NCBI GenBank assembly: GCA_016196925.1 | Contig: JACPWS010000047.1 | Coordinates: forward strand, 110,259 to 174,258 | Direction: 5' to 3' | Length of the DNA stretch: 64,000 bases | Origin: Burkholderiales bacterium | GTDB lineage: Bacteria > Pseudomonadota > Gammaproteobacteria > Burkholderiales > Burkholderiaceae_D | In this document: positions 1 to 9,981 of the stretch, in pieces | Position numbering within the stretch: the first letter of the stretch is position 1 | Layout: each line of letters begins with the position of its first letter | The notes under the pieces: model-generated | Told to the model about the DNA's origin: nothing | Databases searched by the model: none | What the model saw: the letters and a program-made list of their open reading frames with translations, nothing else | Position numbers and translations under genes: made by a program

Positions 1-1609
1 TATAATCGGTGATGTCGTTGAAGGAACCGACATAATTCGTCACGCTGCCGTCCGCCGCCGTCACCGCCGAAATCGCCAGCCGCTCCGAGTAAATTTCCCC
101 GTTTTTGCGGCGGTTCCATATCTCTCCCTGCCAGCAGCGGTTCTTGCCGATTTCTTCCCACATCTGTTGATAGAAGGCTTCATCATGCCGCCCCGATTTC
201 AATATCCTGGTAGGCTGACCCAGCACTTCACTCGCTTCATACCCGGTAATCCGGGTGAACGCCCGGTTGACGCGCAGGATGTTCAGGTCGGGGTCGGTAA
301 TCATGATCCCCTCCTGCGTTTCAAAGGCCATGGCGGCCACTTCCAACTCTTGCTCCGCCAGTTTTTTCTCGGTGATATCCCGGAGCAAGGCGACATACAG
401 CTGCAAATTACCGGCAGCATCGCGCACCGGCGTCAGCAGCAATTCCAGCCAGATCAGCCGGCCGCCGTCTTCCGCGCTGCGACTGATCTCGTGTTGCCGG
501 GTTTCCGCATTTCCGCATTGCGGGTCCAGCATGCTCGCCACCGGCTCGCCAAACAGTTCGCCCAGATATTTGCCGGACAGGTGTTGTTGCGGGAAACCGC
601 TGAGATGGCACGCAGCCTGATTGACATAATTGATGCGGCCGTCCCTGGCCGCGATGATGATGCCTTGCGAAGTGGCGCTCAGCGCTTCATTTCTCAAGCG
701 CAGCAAGGCCTCGCTCTGCTGTAGCGCGCGCTCGTTTTCCGCATGTTGACGCCGGCGCAATATCCATTGGTAAGTCATGACGGCCACCAGCAAGCTCAGG
801 GCCACGCCGAAAAACTCTATGATACGGGTCAGCCTGGTGACGCCTTGCCAGCCGCCCAGGGGTTCGGCCGCCATTTCCCAGCTGCCGCCCGGTAAGACTA
901 TCGTATGGGTAACGGCATCGTCGTTGAATAATGCCGCATCGCCGAGAAACACTTCCCCCGCGCTACCGGCGCCGTCTTTGCCGCGTACGGCGAAATTCAA
1001 TTGTTTTTGCGCTTGAGGAATCCCGGCATCGGCTAACAGGAGATCGTAATTGACCACCATGGCGATCGAGCCGAGAAAGCGGGCTTTGTCCGAGGTCTGA
1101 TAGACGGGAATGCGCACCACCAATCCGATCCCGCCTTGCACCAGCTGTAAGGGGCCGGCAATTTGTATGCTTTTTTCAGCCATCATGCGGCGATACAGCG
1201 GCCATTGCTGGGGCAAATTCTTATAATTCAAGCCAAGTATGGCTTCATTGCCGGCCAGCGGATACACATAGGTCGCCACCGTCTCCCGGACCAAGACTAT
1301 ATTGCGTATAGTCGGGTTGGAAGCCGTCACTTCGGCCGCGAGATTGGTGAATTCCTCTTTCGGCAATTCGGGATGGGTGGCAAAACTGGCCGCCAGCACC
1401 CTGGCCGCCGAGACGGTGGAGGTCATGCCGCCGCCCAGTTTGGCGCGCAATGCCGCCAGTTTTTCTATGACTTCGATGCGTTGTTTTTGTATGTTCAGCC
1501 TGCGCTCATTGCGGTCGAGGCCCCACAGGAAAAACAGCATGAACAACGCCGCCCCCATAGCGATCAGCTTGGGATATTTGAATAACCATCCGGAATCAGG
1601 CGTCCCCAT
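1..1609 (-). CDS. CHASE-PAS-PAS membrane sensor protein (3' end outside window)
   Basis: My reading of the minus strand gives about 536 residues, open at the window edge. The N-terminus starts MGTPDSGWLFKYPK and has a membrane segment near residues 14-32. A periplasmic CHASE-type domain follows (about 50-240), with the typical LNYKNLPQQWP and GLVVRIPVY stretches. A second membrane segment lies near 256-283. Two PAS domains follow (about 300-410 and 420-530); the second has the usual GIMITDP, VNRAFTRITGY and WQGEIWNRRKNGEIY pattern. Proteins of this architecture usually continue into GGDEF/EAL or histidine kinase output, which lies outside the window, so the output is unknown. An in-frame TTG about 12 codons upstream is an alternative start, and no strong ribosome binding site is seen at the ATG. 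Confidence 0.8.
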   Translation of the reverse strand, partial: MGTPDSGWLFKYPKLIAMGAALFMLFFLWGLDRNERRLNIQKQRIEVIEKLAALRAKLGGGMTSTVSAARVLAASFATHPELPKEEFTNLAAEVTASNPTIRNIVLVRETVATYVYPLAGNEAILGLNYKNLPQQWPLYRRMMAEKSIQIAGPLQLVQGGIGLVVRIPVYQTSDKARFLGSIAMVVNYDLLLADAGIPQAQKQLNFAVRGKDGAGSAGEVFLGDAALFNDDAVTHTIVLPGGSWEMAAEPLGGWQGVTRLTRIIEFFGVALSLLVAVMTYQWILRRRQHAENERALQQSEALLRLRNEALSATSQGIIIAARDGRINYVNQAACHLSGFPQQHLSGKYLGELFGEPVASMLDPQCGNAETRQHEISRSAEDGGRLIWLELLLTPVRDAAGNLQLYVALLRDITEKKLAEQELEVAAMAFETQEGIMITDPDLNILRVNRAFTRITGYEASEVLGQPTRILKSGRHDEAFYQQMWEEIGKNRCWQGEIWNRRKNGEIYSERLAISAVTAADGSVTNYVGSFNDITDY

Positions 1610-1750
1610 CTCGGTAGTTTGTATCTTGGAATCGGAGCTCAACTCTAAGAGGCTGTAGTGAAGTCGTCGTTTTTATATAGTAGCAGAACGAGCGCAGGGC
1701 CAAGCCCGGATCGGTACCCGGCAGCCGGAACAAGGACCAGGCATACGCAA

Positions 1751-1797
1751 CGCAAACAAAACAAAGCCCCCGGGCGCAAGCATTGCGCGCCGGGGGC
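1751..1797 (-). terminator. Rho-independent terminator after dnaJ
   Basis: A GC-rich hairpin lies just downstream of the dnaJ stop. Its arms, AGCCCCCGG-type on both sides, span 1764-1797 with a short loop. On the minus strand it is followed by the T-rich stretch TTTGTTTTGTTTG. It should end the dnaK-dnaJ transcript and separate it from the sensor gene beyond. Confidence 0.85.
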
Positions 1798-1818
1798 TGC
1801 GTTATTTCTCAAAAACGC

Positions 1819-2931
1819 TTATTCAAAGAAATTTTTGACTTTATCCATCCAACTCTTGCTCTGCGGATTGTGTTTGGCGCCGCCTTCCACCGTCAATCGC
1901 TCAAAATCGCGCAACAAGTCTTTCTGCTTATCGGTCAGTTTTACCGGAGTCTCTATCACCACATGGCAAAACAGATCGCCGGCATAACCTGAGCGCACGC
2001 CCTTCACGCCCTTGCTACGCAAGCGGAAAGTCTTGCCCGACTGGGTGCCTTCCGGCACCGTGAACGAGGCCTTGCCGCTCAGGGTAGGCACTTCGATATC
2101 GCCGCCCAACGCCGCTTTCACGAAGGAAATCGGGATTTCGCAATGCAAGTCGTCGCCTTCGCGCTGAAATACCGGATGCTGCTTGATGTGGATTTCCACA
2201 TACAAGTCGCCCGGCGGCCCGCCGTTCATGCCCGGTTCGCCGTTACCGGAAGAACGGATGCGCATGCCGTCGTCGATGCCGGCCGGTATCTTGACTTCCA
2301 GCGTCTTGTTGCGCTTGATGCGCCCGACGCCCGAGCAAGTGGTGCAAGGCTCGGGGATCATCTTGCCGGTGCCGTGGCACTTAGGACAAGTCTGCTGTAT
2401 GCTGAACAAACCCTGCTGCATGCGCACCTGGCCATGCCCGCCGCAAGTGGCGCAAGTGACCGGCGCAGTGCCCGGTTTGGCGCCAGAGCCATGGCAAGTC
2501 TCGCAAGAGTCCCAGCTCGGCACGCGTATCGTGGTATCGAAACCATTCGCGGCCTGCTCCAGCGAAATCTCCAGGTTGTAGCGCAGATCGGCGCCGCGAT
2601 ACACTTGCGGCCCGCTGTTGCGGCGGCCGCCGCCGAAAATATCGCCGAAGATGTCACCGAAAGCGTCGGCAAAACCGCCGCCGCCCGCGCCGCCGCCCAT
2701 GTTCGGATCGACGCCGGCATGGCCATAGCGATCGTAGGCATCGCGCTTCTGGCTGTCGGATAGCATCTCGTAGGCCTCTTTGACCTCCTTGAATTTTTCT
2801 TCCGATGCCTTGCTGTCCGGATTGCGATCCGGATGGTGTTTCATTGCCAGCTTGCGATAAGCCTTTTTGATTTCCTCCTCGGAAGCGTTCTTGCCTACCC
2901 CGAGTATTTCGTAAAAATCACGCTTTGCCAT
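1819..2931 (-). CDS. dnaJ: Chaperone protein DnaJ (Hsp40)
   Basis: Co-chaperone that delivers unfolded proteins to DnaK and stimulates its ATPase in the cytoplasm. The 370-residue protein has full family length. It has an N-terminal J domain with HPD at residues 33-35, a Gly/Phe-rich linker (about 75-105), and a zinc domain with four CxxCxGxG repeats ([32 protein letters not shown]). The C-terminal substrate-binding domain follows. It lies 96 bases after dnaK, with an AGAGG-like ribosome binding site before the ATG. A small GGCGGA hairpin sits in the dnaK-dnaJ gap, but without a T-run, so read-through from dnaK is likely. Confidence 0.98.
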   Translation of the reverse strand: MAKRDFYEILGVGKNASEEEIKKAYRKLAMKHHPDRNPDSKASEEKFKEVKEAYEMLSDSQKRDAYDRYGHAGVDPNMGGGAGGGGFADAFGDIFGDIFGGGRRNSGPQVYRGADLRYNLEISLEQAANGFDTTIRVPSWDSCETCHGSGAKPGTAPVTCATCGGHGQVRMQQGLFSIQQTCPKCHGTGKMIPEPCTTCSGVGRIKRNKTLEVKIPAGIDDGMRIRSSGNGEPGMNGGPPGDLYVEIHIKQHPVFQREGDDLHCEIPISFVKAALGGDIEVPTLSGKASFTVPEGTQSGKTFRLRSKGVKGVRSGYAGDLFCHVVIETPVKLTDKQKDLLRDFERLTVEGGAKHNPQSKSWMDKVKNFFE

Positions 2932-3027
2932 CTCTTATTAACCTCTTTGTTAAGCGCAAACGCCGGATGGGCACCGCAAACGCGGCCACCACCCGGCGTA
3001 ACGGCGGATCAGTCCGCCAATTCAGGA

Positions 3028-4968
3028 TTACTTGTTGTCCTTGACTTCTTTGAAGTCGGCATCGACCACGTCGTCATCCTTGGCGTGCGCCTCGCCGGCA
3101 CCGGCCGCACCGGCCGCACCGGCACCGGCTGCCGCCTGCTGCGCCTGCATGTCGGCATAGACTTTCTCGCCGAGTTTCTGCGATGCCGTCGACAGGGCCG
3201 CCAGCTTGGTGTCGATCTCGACCTTGTCGCCGCTCTTCAGCACGTCTTCCAGCTCCTTGATGGCCGCTTCGATTTTCTCTTTCTCGCCGGCTTCCAGCTT
3301 GTCGCCATGCTCGCCCAGGGCTTTCTTGGTCGAATGCACCAGCGCGTCGCCCTGATTGCGCGATTCAGCCAGTTCTTTCGCCTTGTGATCTTCTTCGGCG
3401 TTCAGTTCTGCGTCTTTCACCATCTTCTGGATTTCTTCTTCGGTCAGACCGGAGTTAGCCTTGATGGTGATCTTGTTTTCCTTGCCGGTCGCCTTGTCTT
3501 TCGCGCCGACGTGCAGGATGCCGTTGGCGTCGATGTCGAAGGTCACTTCGATCTGCGGCGTGCCGCGTGCTGCCGGCGGAATGCCTTCCAGATTGAATTC
3601 GCCCAGGCCCTTATTGCCGGCGGCGATTTCACGCTCGCCCTGATACACCTTGATGGTCACCGCAGGCTGGTTGTCGTCGGCGGTCGAGAATACCTGGCTG
3701 AACTTGGTCGGGATCGTGGTGTTTTTCTGGATCATCTTGGTCATCACCCCGCCCAGGGTTTCGATACCGAGCGACAAAGGTGTCACGTCCAGCAACAACA
3801 AATCTTTACGGTCGCCCGACAAGACGGCGCCCTGGATCGCGGCACCAACCGCGACAGCTTCGTCAGGATTGACGTCCTTGCGCGGTTCCTTGCCGAAGAA
3901 TTCCTTGACCGTTTCCTGCACCTTAGGCATGCGGGTCATACCGCCGACCAGGATGATGTCGTGGATGTCGGACGCCTTCACGCCGGCGTCGCGGATCGCG
4001 ATACGGCAAGGCTCGATAGTCTTCGCGATCAGCTCTTCCACCAGCGATTCCAGCTTGGCGCGCGTCATCTTCATGTTCAAATGCACCGGCGCGCCGTTCG
4101 CCATCGCGATGTAAGGCTCGTTGATCTCGGTTTGCTGGGAAGACGACAGTTCGATCTTGGCGCGCTCGGCGGAAGCCTTGATACGCTGCAAGGCGATCGG
4201 ATCTTTCTTCAGATCGAGGCCGTTGATTTTCTTGAATTCGTCGATGATGAAATCGATGATGCGCTGGTCGAAATCTTCGCCGCCGAGGAAGGTGTCGCCG
4301 TTGGTGGACAGCACTTCAAATTGCTTTTCGCCATCGACGTCGGCGATTTCAATGATGGAGATATCGAAAGTACCACCGCCCAAGTCATACACGGCAATCT
4401 TGCGGTCGCCTTTTTCCGCCTTGTCCAGGCCGAAAGCCAGCGCAGCTGCGGTAGGTTCGTTGATGATGCGCTTGACATCCAGACCGGCGATGCGGCCGGC
4501 ATCCTTGGTCGCCTGGCGCTGGGAATCGTTGAAGTAAGCCGGCACGGTGATCACCGCTTCCGTCACTTCTTCGCCGAGATAATCTTCGGCGGTTTTCTTC
4601 ATCTTGCGCAATACTTCGGCGGAAATCTGCGGCGGCGCCAGCTTCTTGTCGCGCACCAACACCCAGGCGTCGCCGTTATCGGCCTTGGAAATGCTGTAAG
4701 GCATCAGTCCGATGTCTTTCTGCACTTCTTTTTCTTCGAACTTGCGGCCGATCAGACGCTTGACCGCGTACAGGGTATTCCTGGGATTGGTGACCGCCTG
4801 ACGTTTGGCCGAAGCGCCGACCAGAATCTCGCCGTCTTCCTGATACGCGATGATGGAAGGCGTGGTACGCGCACCTTCAGCATTTTCGATAACCTTAGGC
4901 TGGCCGCCTTCCATGATGGCGACGCAGGAGTTGGTCGTACCCAGATCGATACCGATCATTTTGCCCAT
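3028..4968 (-). CDS. dnaK: Molecular chaperone DnaK (Hsp70)
   Basis: ATP-dependent Hsp70 chaperone for folding and stress protection. At 646 residues it has normal bacterial length. The start [17 protein letters not shown] is the phosphate-binding signature, and the other Hsp70 signatures [12 protein letters not shown] and [13 protein letters not shown] are intact. The C-terminal lid has an Ala/Gly-rich stretch and the usual acidic tail ending [22 protein letters not shown] ribosome binding site precedes the ATG. It has its own sigma-32-like promoter in the 144-base gap after grpE, so it can be induced separately from grpE. DnaJ follows on the same strand. Confidence 0.99.
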   Translation of the reverse strand: MGKMIGIDLGTTNSCVAIMEGGQPKVIENAEGARTTPSIIAYQEDGEILVGASAKRQAVTNPRNTLYAVKRLIGRKFEEKEVQKDIGLMPYSISKADNGDAWVLVRDKKLAPPQISAEVLRKMKKTAEDYLGEEVTEAVITVPAYFNDSQRQATKDAGRIAGLDVKRIINEPTAAALAFGLDKAEKGDRKIAVYDLGGGTFDISIIEIADVDGEKQFEVLSTNGDTFLGGEDFDQRIIDFIIDEFKKINGLDLKKDPIALQRIKASAERAKIELSSSQQTEINEPYIAMANGAPVHLNMKMTRAKLESLVEELIAKTIEPCRIAIRDAGVKASDIHDIILVGGMTRMPKVQETVKEFFGKEPRKDVNPDEAVAVGAAIQGAVLSGDRKDLLLLDVTPLSLGIETLGGVMTKMIQKNTTIPTKFSQVFSTADDNQPAVTIKVYQGEREIAAGNKGLGEFNLEGIPPAARGTPQIEVTFDIDANGILHVGAKDKATGKENKITIKANSGLTEEEIQKMVKDAELNAEEDHKAKELAESRNQGDALVHSTKKALGEHGDKLEAGEKEKIEAAIKELEDVLKSGDKVEIDTKLAALSTASQKLGEKVYADMQAQQAAAGAGAAGAAGAGEAHAKDDDVVDADFKEVKDNK

Positions 4969-5056
4969 GATATTTCCCTCAATATGGTGTTTTATTTGTC
5001 AAATATTAGTGAGTCGGGCTGAATTTTTACAATCTTGCGCGACTCGTCTATTTCGG

Positions 5057-5084
5057 ATATAGGGTGAAAAAAACGCTTTTCAAG
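5057..5084 (-). promoter_or_regulatory. Sigma-32-type heat-shock promoter for dnaK
   Basis: On the minus strand CTTGAAA (5078-5084) is followed after 13 bases by CCCTATAT (5057-5064). This agrees well with the RpoH consensus CTTGAAA and CCCCATNT. It lies about 90 bases upstream of the dnaK start. Confidence 0.75.
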
Positions 5085-5112
5085 CTGTTTTTGCCCGTAT
5101 CTTCAGCTTTTT

Positions 5113-5685
5113 CTACTTGCCTTGCGCCACTGTCACCAAAGCGGGGCGCAACAGGCGGTCTGCGATGGTGTAACCTTTTTGCAACACTGTCACGATAGTA
5201 TTCGCGTCTTGCTCTGCCGGCACCATGGAAATCGCCTGATGTTTCATCGGATCGAGCTTTTCACCGGGCACAGGATTAACTTCCAACAAGCGATTTTTTT
5301 CGAAAGCGGCACTCAATTGTTTGAGCGTCATCTCTACGCCTTCTTTCAGCGATTCGATAGAAGGCGTCTCGATTTTAAGCGCCATTTCCAGGCTATCCCT
5401 GACCGGCACCATGGCCTCGGCAAAGCCTTCGATCGCAAACTTGTGCGCCTTGGCAATATCTTCCTGGGCGCGGCGGCGGATATTTTCACCATCAGCCTTG
5501 GCGCGCATGAAGGCGTCTTGCAATTCAGCTACTTTCGCTTCCAACTGCGCCACGACCTGGTCCGCCGACGGCGCGGTCTGCGCAGCGGCTGCTTCGGCCT
5601 GAACCGCCGCGTCCGCCACCGGTTCAGGTGCGACAGTTTCTGCCGATACCAGGTCTTCCGCTTGCTGATTTTCTTGCTCTTGCAT
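5113..5685 (-). CDS. grpE: Nucleotide exchange factor GrpE
   Basis: Releases ADP from DnaK and completes the DnaK-DnaJ-GrpE cycle. I choose the start [13 protein letters not shown], eight codons inside the longest reading frame, because GGAGAG lies at proper distance before this ATG. That gives 190 residues. The acidic, Ala-rich N-terminus is followed by the long helical region ([25 protein letters not shown]) and the C-terminal beta domain, with [17 protein letters not shown], the family's most conserved stretch. It is the first gene of the heat-shock group, about 36 bases downstream of a sigma-32-type promoter. Confidence 0.97.
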   Translation of the reverse strand: MQEQENQQAEDLVSAETVAPEPVADAAVQAEAAAAQTAPSADQVVAQLEAKVAELQDAFMRAKADGENIRRRAQEDIAKAHKFAIEGFAEAMVPVRDSLEMALKIETPSIESLKEGVEMTLKQLSAAFEKNRLLEVNPVPGEKLDPMKHQAISMVPAEQDANTIVTVLQKGYTIADRLLRPALVTVAQGK

Positions 5686-5720
5686 TATTACTCTCCAAAT
5701 CAAATACACATTACCTGTCG

Positions 5721-5749
5721 AAATGGGGGCTTAACCATATCATTTCAAG
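5721..5749 (-). promoter_or_regulatory. Sigma-32-type heat-shock promoter for grpE
   Basis: On the minus strand CTTGAAA (5743-5749) and CCCCATTT (5721-5728) are separated by 14 bases. This is a near-perfect RpoH promoter just upstream of grpE. No CIRCE operator was found, which favours sigma-32 control over HrcA repression. Confidence 0.85.
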
Positions 5750-5909
5750 GGGAATTAATGAACTTTTTCATAGTCATTCTGTCATTCGGAATTAAGTTCG
5801 ACGGCAAATGCATTTCGTCACCATATTATTTGGCTTGATACTGGAAATTTCCCCGTAGAGAGCCATTATACAAACAAAGCAATTTATTTTTTTGCAAGAT
5901 TGGGCGACG

Positions 5910-5999
5910 ATGAAAACCTCTCTGATAACGCTGATCGTGCTTACTTATACGCTTGCTACAGTTGCCTGGATTTGCTTTAGTCAGGCAGATTTTCTTTGA
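5910..5999 (+). CDS. Possible 29-residue membrane peptide
   Basis: A short reading frame, MKTSLITLIVLTYTLATVAW and onward to ADFL, encodes 29 residues with one hydrophobic segment over about residues 4-23. It lies in the 453-base gap between grpE and rmlB, which otherwise holds the grpE promoter and the start of the O-unit operon. The ribosome binding site is weak (GGGCGACG before ATG). It may be a genuine small membrane protein or chance. Confidence 0.3.
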   Translation: MKTSLITLIVLTYTLATVAWICFSQADFL

Positions 6000-6138
6000 A
6001 TTAAGTGTGCGGCAATAGTTACAACAAAGAATAAAGTCCTCTTCCCGTACATAAACAACGCCAATCTCAACGAAATTCCCGTCTTCTCAAGTAAAATCGC
6101 CTGTTCTCAGCAATTTAGCGATAAAACAGGAGTCAGAC

Positions 6139-7206
6139 ATGATTTTCGTGACAGGCGGTGCGGGGTTTATCGGCGCCAATTTTGTGCTGGACTGGCTGGC
6201 GCAAAGCGATGAGCCGGTTCTCACTTACGACAAACTCACTTATGCCGGCAATCTGAACAATCTTGCCAGTTTGCGCAACGATGCGCGCCATATCTTCGTA
6301 CAGGGCGATATCAACGACGGCGAACTGTTCGCCGCCCTGCTGAGCAAGCACCAACCGCGCGCCATCCTGCACTTCGCCGCTGAAAGCCATGTGGACCGCT
6401 CCATCCATGGACCGGCGGCCTTTATCGCCACCAATATCAACGGCACTTTCAGCTTGCTGGAAGCGACGCGCGCCTATTGGCAAACGCTGGATGCGTCGCA
6501 GCAAGCCGCATTTCGCTTCCTGCATGTCTCCACCGATGAAGTGTATGGCACGCTGGGCGCGGAAGACCCGCCTTTCAGCGAAAGCACGGCTTACGCGCCG
6601 AACAGCCCGTATTCGGCCTCCAAGGCAGCCTCGGATCATCTGGTGCGCGCCTATCATCACACCTATGGCTTGCCGGTGCTGACCACCAATTGCTCGAATA
6701 ATTACGGCCCTTATCATTTCCCGGAAAAACTGATACCGCTGATCATCGCCAATGCACGCGCCGGCAAAGACTTGCCGGTGTACGGCGACGGGCTGCAAGT
6801 GCGCGACTGGCTATATGTGAGCGACCACTGCGCCGCGATCCGCCGCGTGCTCGAAGCCGGCCGCCCTGGCGCAAGCTATAACGTCGGCGGCTGGAACGAA
6901 AAAACCAACCTGAGCGTGGTGCATACCTTGTGCGATTTGCTCAACGAACTACAGCCGAAAAGCGGCGGCAGCTATCGCGACCAGATCAGACATATCAGCG
7001 ACCGGCCCGGCCACGACCGCCGCTATGCGATCGACGCCCGCAAAATCGAAAGAGAACTGGGCTGGAAACCGGCTGAAACTTTCGAGACCGGCTTGCGTAA
7101 AACCGTGGCATGGTATCTGGCCAACGATGCCTGGGTGCAGCAGGTGCAGTCAGGCGAATATCAGCAATGGGTAGATTTGCAATACAAGAATAAGGAACAG
7201 GCATGA
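6139..7206 (+). CDS. rfbB: dTDP-glucose 4,6-dehydratase
   Basis: Second step from dTDP-glucose toward dTDP-L-rhamnose, giving dTDP-4-keto-6-deoxyglucose. That intermediate also feeds the 3-amino sugar branch encoded downstream. The 355-residue SDR protein has the NAD-binding TGGAGFIG at residues 5-12, the catalytic STDEVYG, YSASK as the YxxxK pair, and the [14 protein letters not shown] family stretch. AGGAG stands before the ATG. It is the first gene of a 12.6-kb plus-strand operon and overlaps rfbA by four bases (ATGA). No JUMPstart-type leader was seen upstream. Confidence 0.98.
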   Translation: MIFVTGGAGFIGANFVLDWLAQSDEPVLTYDKLTYAGNLNNLASLRNDARHIFVQGDINDGELFAALLSKHQPRAILHFAAESHVDRSIHGPAAFIATNINGTFSLLEATRAYWQTLDASQQAAFRFLHVSTDEVYGTLGAEDPPFSESTAYAPNSPYSASKAASDHLVRAYHHTYGLPVLTTNCSNNYGPYHFPEKLIPLIIANARAGKDLPVYGDGLQVRDWLYVSDHCAAIRRVLEAGRPGASYNVGGWNEKTNLSVVHTLCDLLNELQPKSGGSYRDQIRHISDRPGHDRRYAIDARKIERELGWKPAETFETGLRKTVAWYLANDAWVQQVQSGEYQQWVDLQYKNKEQA

Positions 7207-8096
7207 ATCGTTCAAGCACACGTAAAGGCATCATCCTGGCCGGCGGCTCCGGCACCCGCCTGTACCCGGTCACGCAATCGGTTTCCAAGCAATTGTTGCC
7301 GGTGTACGACAAGCCCATGATTTATTACCCGCTGACTTCCCTGATGCTGGCCGGCATACGCGACATCCTGATCATTTCGACGCCGCAAGACACCCCGCGT
7401 TTCGCCGAATTACTCGGCGACGGCGCGCAATGGGGCATTAACCTGCGCTACGCAGTGCAGCCCTCGCCGGACGGTCTGGCGCAAGCCTTCATCATAGGCC
7501 GCGAATTCGTCGGCGACTCGCCTTCCGCCCTGATTCTGGGCGACAATATTTATTACGGCCACGATTTCGAAACGCAGTTGCGCGCAGCCGATGCGCGGCA
7601 AGACGGCGCGACCGTGTTCGCTTATCATGTGCACGATCCGGAACGCTATGGCGTGGTGGAATTCAACGCCCAGCGCCAAGCCGTCAGCATAGAAGAAAAA
7701 CCAATACAGCCAAAATCCAATTACGCCGTGACCGGCCTGTATTTCTACGACCAGCAAGTGTGCGATATCGCGGCCGCGATCCGCCCTTCCGCGCGCGGCG
7801 AACTGGAAATCACCGACGTCAACAACGTCTATCTGAAACAGGGCGAACTGAATGTGGAATTGATGGGGCGCGGCATGGCCTGGCTCGATACCGGCGCCCA
7901 CGAATCCTTGCTGGAAGCCGGGCATTTCATCGCCACCATAGAAAAGCGCCAGGGCTTGAAAGTCGCCTGCCCGGAAGAAATCGCGTATCGCAAGGGCTAT
8001 ATCGGCGATGCCGAGCTGGAAAAACTGGCACAAGCGCTGAAGAAAAACGAATACGGCAAATACCTGCTGCAATTACTGAATCACAAGGCATATTGA
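7203..8096 (+). CDS. rfbA: Glucose-1-phosphate thymidylyltransferase
   Basis: Makes dTDP-glucose from dTTP and glucose 1-phosphate, the entry step for both deoxysugars of this operon. The 297-residue protein has the nucleotidyltransferase signature [12 protein letters not shown] with [17 protein letters not shown], and the metal-binding LGDNIYYG. The C-terminal portion includes [18 protein letters not shown]. It starts in the ATGA overlap with rfbB and ends three bases before rfbC, so translation is probably coupled. Confidence 0.98.
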   Translation: MNRSSTRKGIILAGGSGTRLYPVTQSVSKQLLPVYDKPMIYYPLTSLMLAGIRDILIISTPQDTPRFAELLGDGAQWGINLRYAVQPSPDGLAQAFIIGREFVGDSPSALILGDNIYYGHDFETQLRAADARQDGATVFAYHVHDPERYGVVEFNAQRQAVSIEEKPIQPKSNYAVTGLYFYDQQVCDIAAAIRPSARGELEITDVNNVYLKQGELNVELMGRGMAWLDTGAHESLLEAGHFIATIEKRQGLKVACPEEIAYRKGYIGDAELEKLAQALKKNEYGKYLLQLLNHKAY

Positions 8097-8099
8097 AGT

Positions 8100-8645
8100 A
8101 TGAAAGCCATCCCTACCAATTTGCCGGAAGTATTGATGCTGGAACCGAAGGTATACGGCGACGAGCGCGGTTTTTTTTATGAAAGCTTCAATCAGAAAAA
8201 TTTTGCCGAACTGACCGGACTCGACGTGCAATTCGTACAAGACAATCACTCCCTGTCGGCAAAAAACGTGTTGCGCGGTTTGCACTATCAAATCCGCCAG
8301 GCGCAAGGCAAACTGGTGCGGGTTACCTCTGGCAGCGTATTTGATGTGGTGGTCGACATTCGAAAAAGCTCGCCCAATTTCGGGCAGGCAACCTGCGTTG
8401 AATTGTCTGCGGAAAACCGGCGCCAGCTGTGGATACCCCCCGGTTTCGCGCACGGCTTTTTGGTTAGCAGCGACAGTGCCGAATTTCTGTACAAAACGAC
8501 AGATTACTGGGCGCCCGAACACGAGCGCTGCCTGCAATGGAACGATCCGGCCATCGGCATCCTATGGCCGTTAAGCGAGGCTCCTATCATGTCGGCCAAA
8601 GATCAACAGGGCAAGCTGCTGGCCGAAGCCGAGGTGTTTGCATGA
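8100..8645 (+). CDS. rfbC: dTDP-4-dehydrorhamnose 3,5-epimerase
   Basis: Epimerises dTDP-4-keto-6-deoxyglucose at C3 and C5 on the way to L-rhamnose. The 181-residue cupin has family length and the conserved stretches DERGFFYESFN, VLRGLHYQ (catalytic His) and WIPPGFAHGFLV. It follows rfbA directly and overlaps rfbD by ATGA. Confidence 0.98.
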   Translation: MKAIPTNLPEVLMLEPKVYGDERGFFYESFNQKNFAELTGLDVQFVQDNHSLSAKNVLRGLHYQIRQAQGKLVRVTSGSVFDVVVDIRKSSPNFGQATCVELSAENRRQLWIPPGFAHGFLVSSDSAEFLYKTTDYWAPEHERCLQWNDPAIGILWPLSEAPIMSAKDQQGKLLAEAEVFA

Positions 8646-9586
8646 AGATTCTGCTGACCGGCGTCAGCGGCCAGCTCGGCCACGCTTTGCAAAAGCAGTT
8701 AGCCGGCGCACATACGCTGATCACGCCGACGCGCGCGCAGATGGACTTGAGCCAGCCGTGGCAGATCGAGGACACAATACGCAGCGTGCGCCCCGACCTG
8801 ATCATCAATCCGGCCGCCTACACCGCGGTCGATCTGGCGGAAAGCGAGCCGGAACTGGCGCTGCAAATCAACGCCGTCGCCCCCGCCGTCATGGCGGCGG
8901 AGGCCAAAGCTTTGGGCATAGGCTTAATCCATTATTCCACCGACTATGTATTCGATGGCGGCAAGGCCGATGCAGACGGTAACTGGCTGGCCTACACCGA
9001 GCAGGACCGCACCGCGCCGCTGAACGTGTACGGCGAAACCAAGCTGGCCGGCGAACAGGCGATACGCGCCAGCGGCTGCGCCCACCTGATTTTCAGAACC
9101 AGTTGGGTGTATTCCTTACACGGAAAGAATTTTCTTTTGACGATGTTAAAACTAGCTTCTGAGCGCGATCAATTGCGTGTCGTCGACGATCAATGGGGTG
9201 TGCCGAATTCAGCCGACTGGCTGGCAAGTGTCAGCGTTGAAATTCTTGCTCAAGCGGGAGCCGCATCATCCTCGCCACGATGGTGGCAGGAATTCAGCGG
9301 TCTGTATCATTTAAGCGCATCCGGGCGAACCAACTGGTGTGAATTTGCGCGCAGCATCATGCGCAATGCTGAAAAATTGGGCTTATTGCAGACAGCGGCA
9401 CCCCAGATAACCGGCATAGCCTCCAGCGAATACCCGACCGCCGCCCGCAGGCCACAAAATTCCTTGTTAAACAGCGCCTGTTTGCAGCAACGCTTTAACG
9501 TTCTCCTGCCGGACTGGGAACAAAATTTGCGCCGGTGTTTGCAGAAAATGCAGACACAACGCCCACTTCAGGATGTCGTGAATTGA
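8642..9586 (+). CDS. rfbD: dTDP-4-dehydrorhamnose reductase
   Basis: Final NADPH-dependent reduction giving dTDP-L-rhamnose. I choose the start MKILLTGVSGQLGHAL in the ATGA overlap with rfbC, not the longer upstream reading frame, because it gives the family N-terminus directly. The result is 314 residues. It has TGVSGQLG for nucleotide binding, HYSTDYVFDG, and YGETKLAGE as the catalytic YxxxK. The last bases overlap the likely start of the next gene. Confidence 0.97.
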   Translation: MKILLTGVSGQLGHALQKQLAGAHTLITPTRAQMDLSQPWQIEDTIRSVRPDLIINPAAYTAVDLAESEPELALQINAVAPAVMAAEAKALGIGLIHYSTDYVFDGGKADADGNWLAYTEQDRTAPLNVYGETKLAGEQAIRASGCAHLIFRTSWVYSLHGKNFLLTMLKLASERDQLRVVDDQWGVPNSADWLASVSVEILAQAGAASSSPRWWQEFSGLYHLSASGRTNWCEFARSIMRNAEKLGLLQTAAPQITGIASSEYPTAARRPQNSLLNSACLQQRFNVLLPDWEQNLRRCLQKMQTQRPLQDVVN

Positions 9587-9981
9587 AACCAAGATTGATA
9601 GAGTTAGACATACTGGGTGACGAACGCGGCAGCCTGGTGGCACTGGAAGCGCAGCAGAACATCCCGTTTCCTATCGCCCGCGTGTATTACATCTTCGGCA
9701 CCAAGCCCGGGGTAGAACGCGGCTTTCATGCCCATAGATCACTGCAACAAGTCGCGGTAGCGGTCAGCGGCGCCTGCACCATGGTATTCGACGACGGCAA
9801 AGAGAGAAGCGAAGTGCGACTGGACGATCCGTCCAGGGGCGTATATATCGGCAATATGATCTGGCGCGAAATGAAGGATTTCACGGCAGACTGCGTGCTG
9901 CTGGTGCTGGCCGACCGCCATTACGACGAGAGCGATTACCTGCGCAATTACGCTGAATTTCTGGAGCAGTTGAATGGCTGA
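9583..9981 (+). CDS. fdtA: dTDP-4-oxo-6-deoxyglucose 3,4-ketoisomerase (FdtA/QdtA family)
   Basis: Moves the keto group from C4 to C3 of dTDP-4-keto-6-deoxyglucose, opening the route to a 3-amino-3,6-dideoxy sugar. The small cupin of about 132 residues has the family signatures GDERGSLVALE, RVYYIFGT, RGFHAHRSLQQ and WREMKDF. The likely start is TTG at 9583 in a TTGA overlap with rfbD, giving LKPRLIELDILGDERGS. A GTG at 9535 would add 16 residues unlike the family. Whether the product has the galacto (Fuc3N) or gluco (Qui3N) configuration cannot be decided from sequence by eye. Confidence 0.85.
   Translation: MKPRLIELDILGDERGSLVALEAQQNIPFPIARVYYIFGTKPGVERGFHAHRSLQQVAVAVSGACTMVFDDGKERSEVRLDDPSRGVYIGNMIWREMKDFTADCVLLVLADRHYDESDYLRNYAEFLEQLNG

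Noticed and set aside
2833..5022. Long plus-strand open frame (729 codons) opposite dnaK
   Set aside because: It is the exact antisense of dnaK, arising from high GC codon bias; no start signal and low-complexity composition.
5686..5909. CIRCE (HrcA) operator upstream of grpE
   Set aside because: No TTAGCACTC-N9-GAGTGCTAA; the sigma-32 promoter explains heat-shock control.
6000..6138. JUMPstart/ops leader of the O-unit operon
   Set aside because: No GGCGGTAGC-type ops sequence found in the leader.
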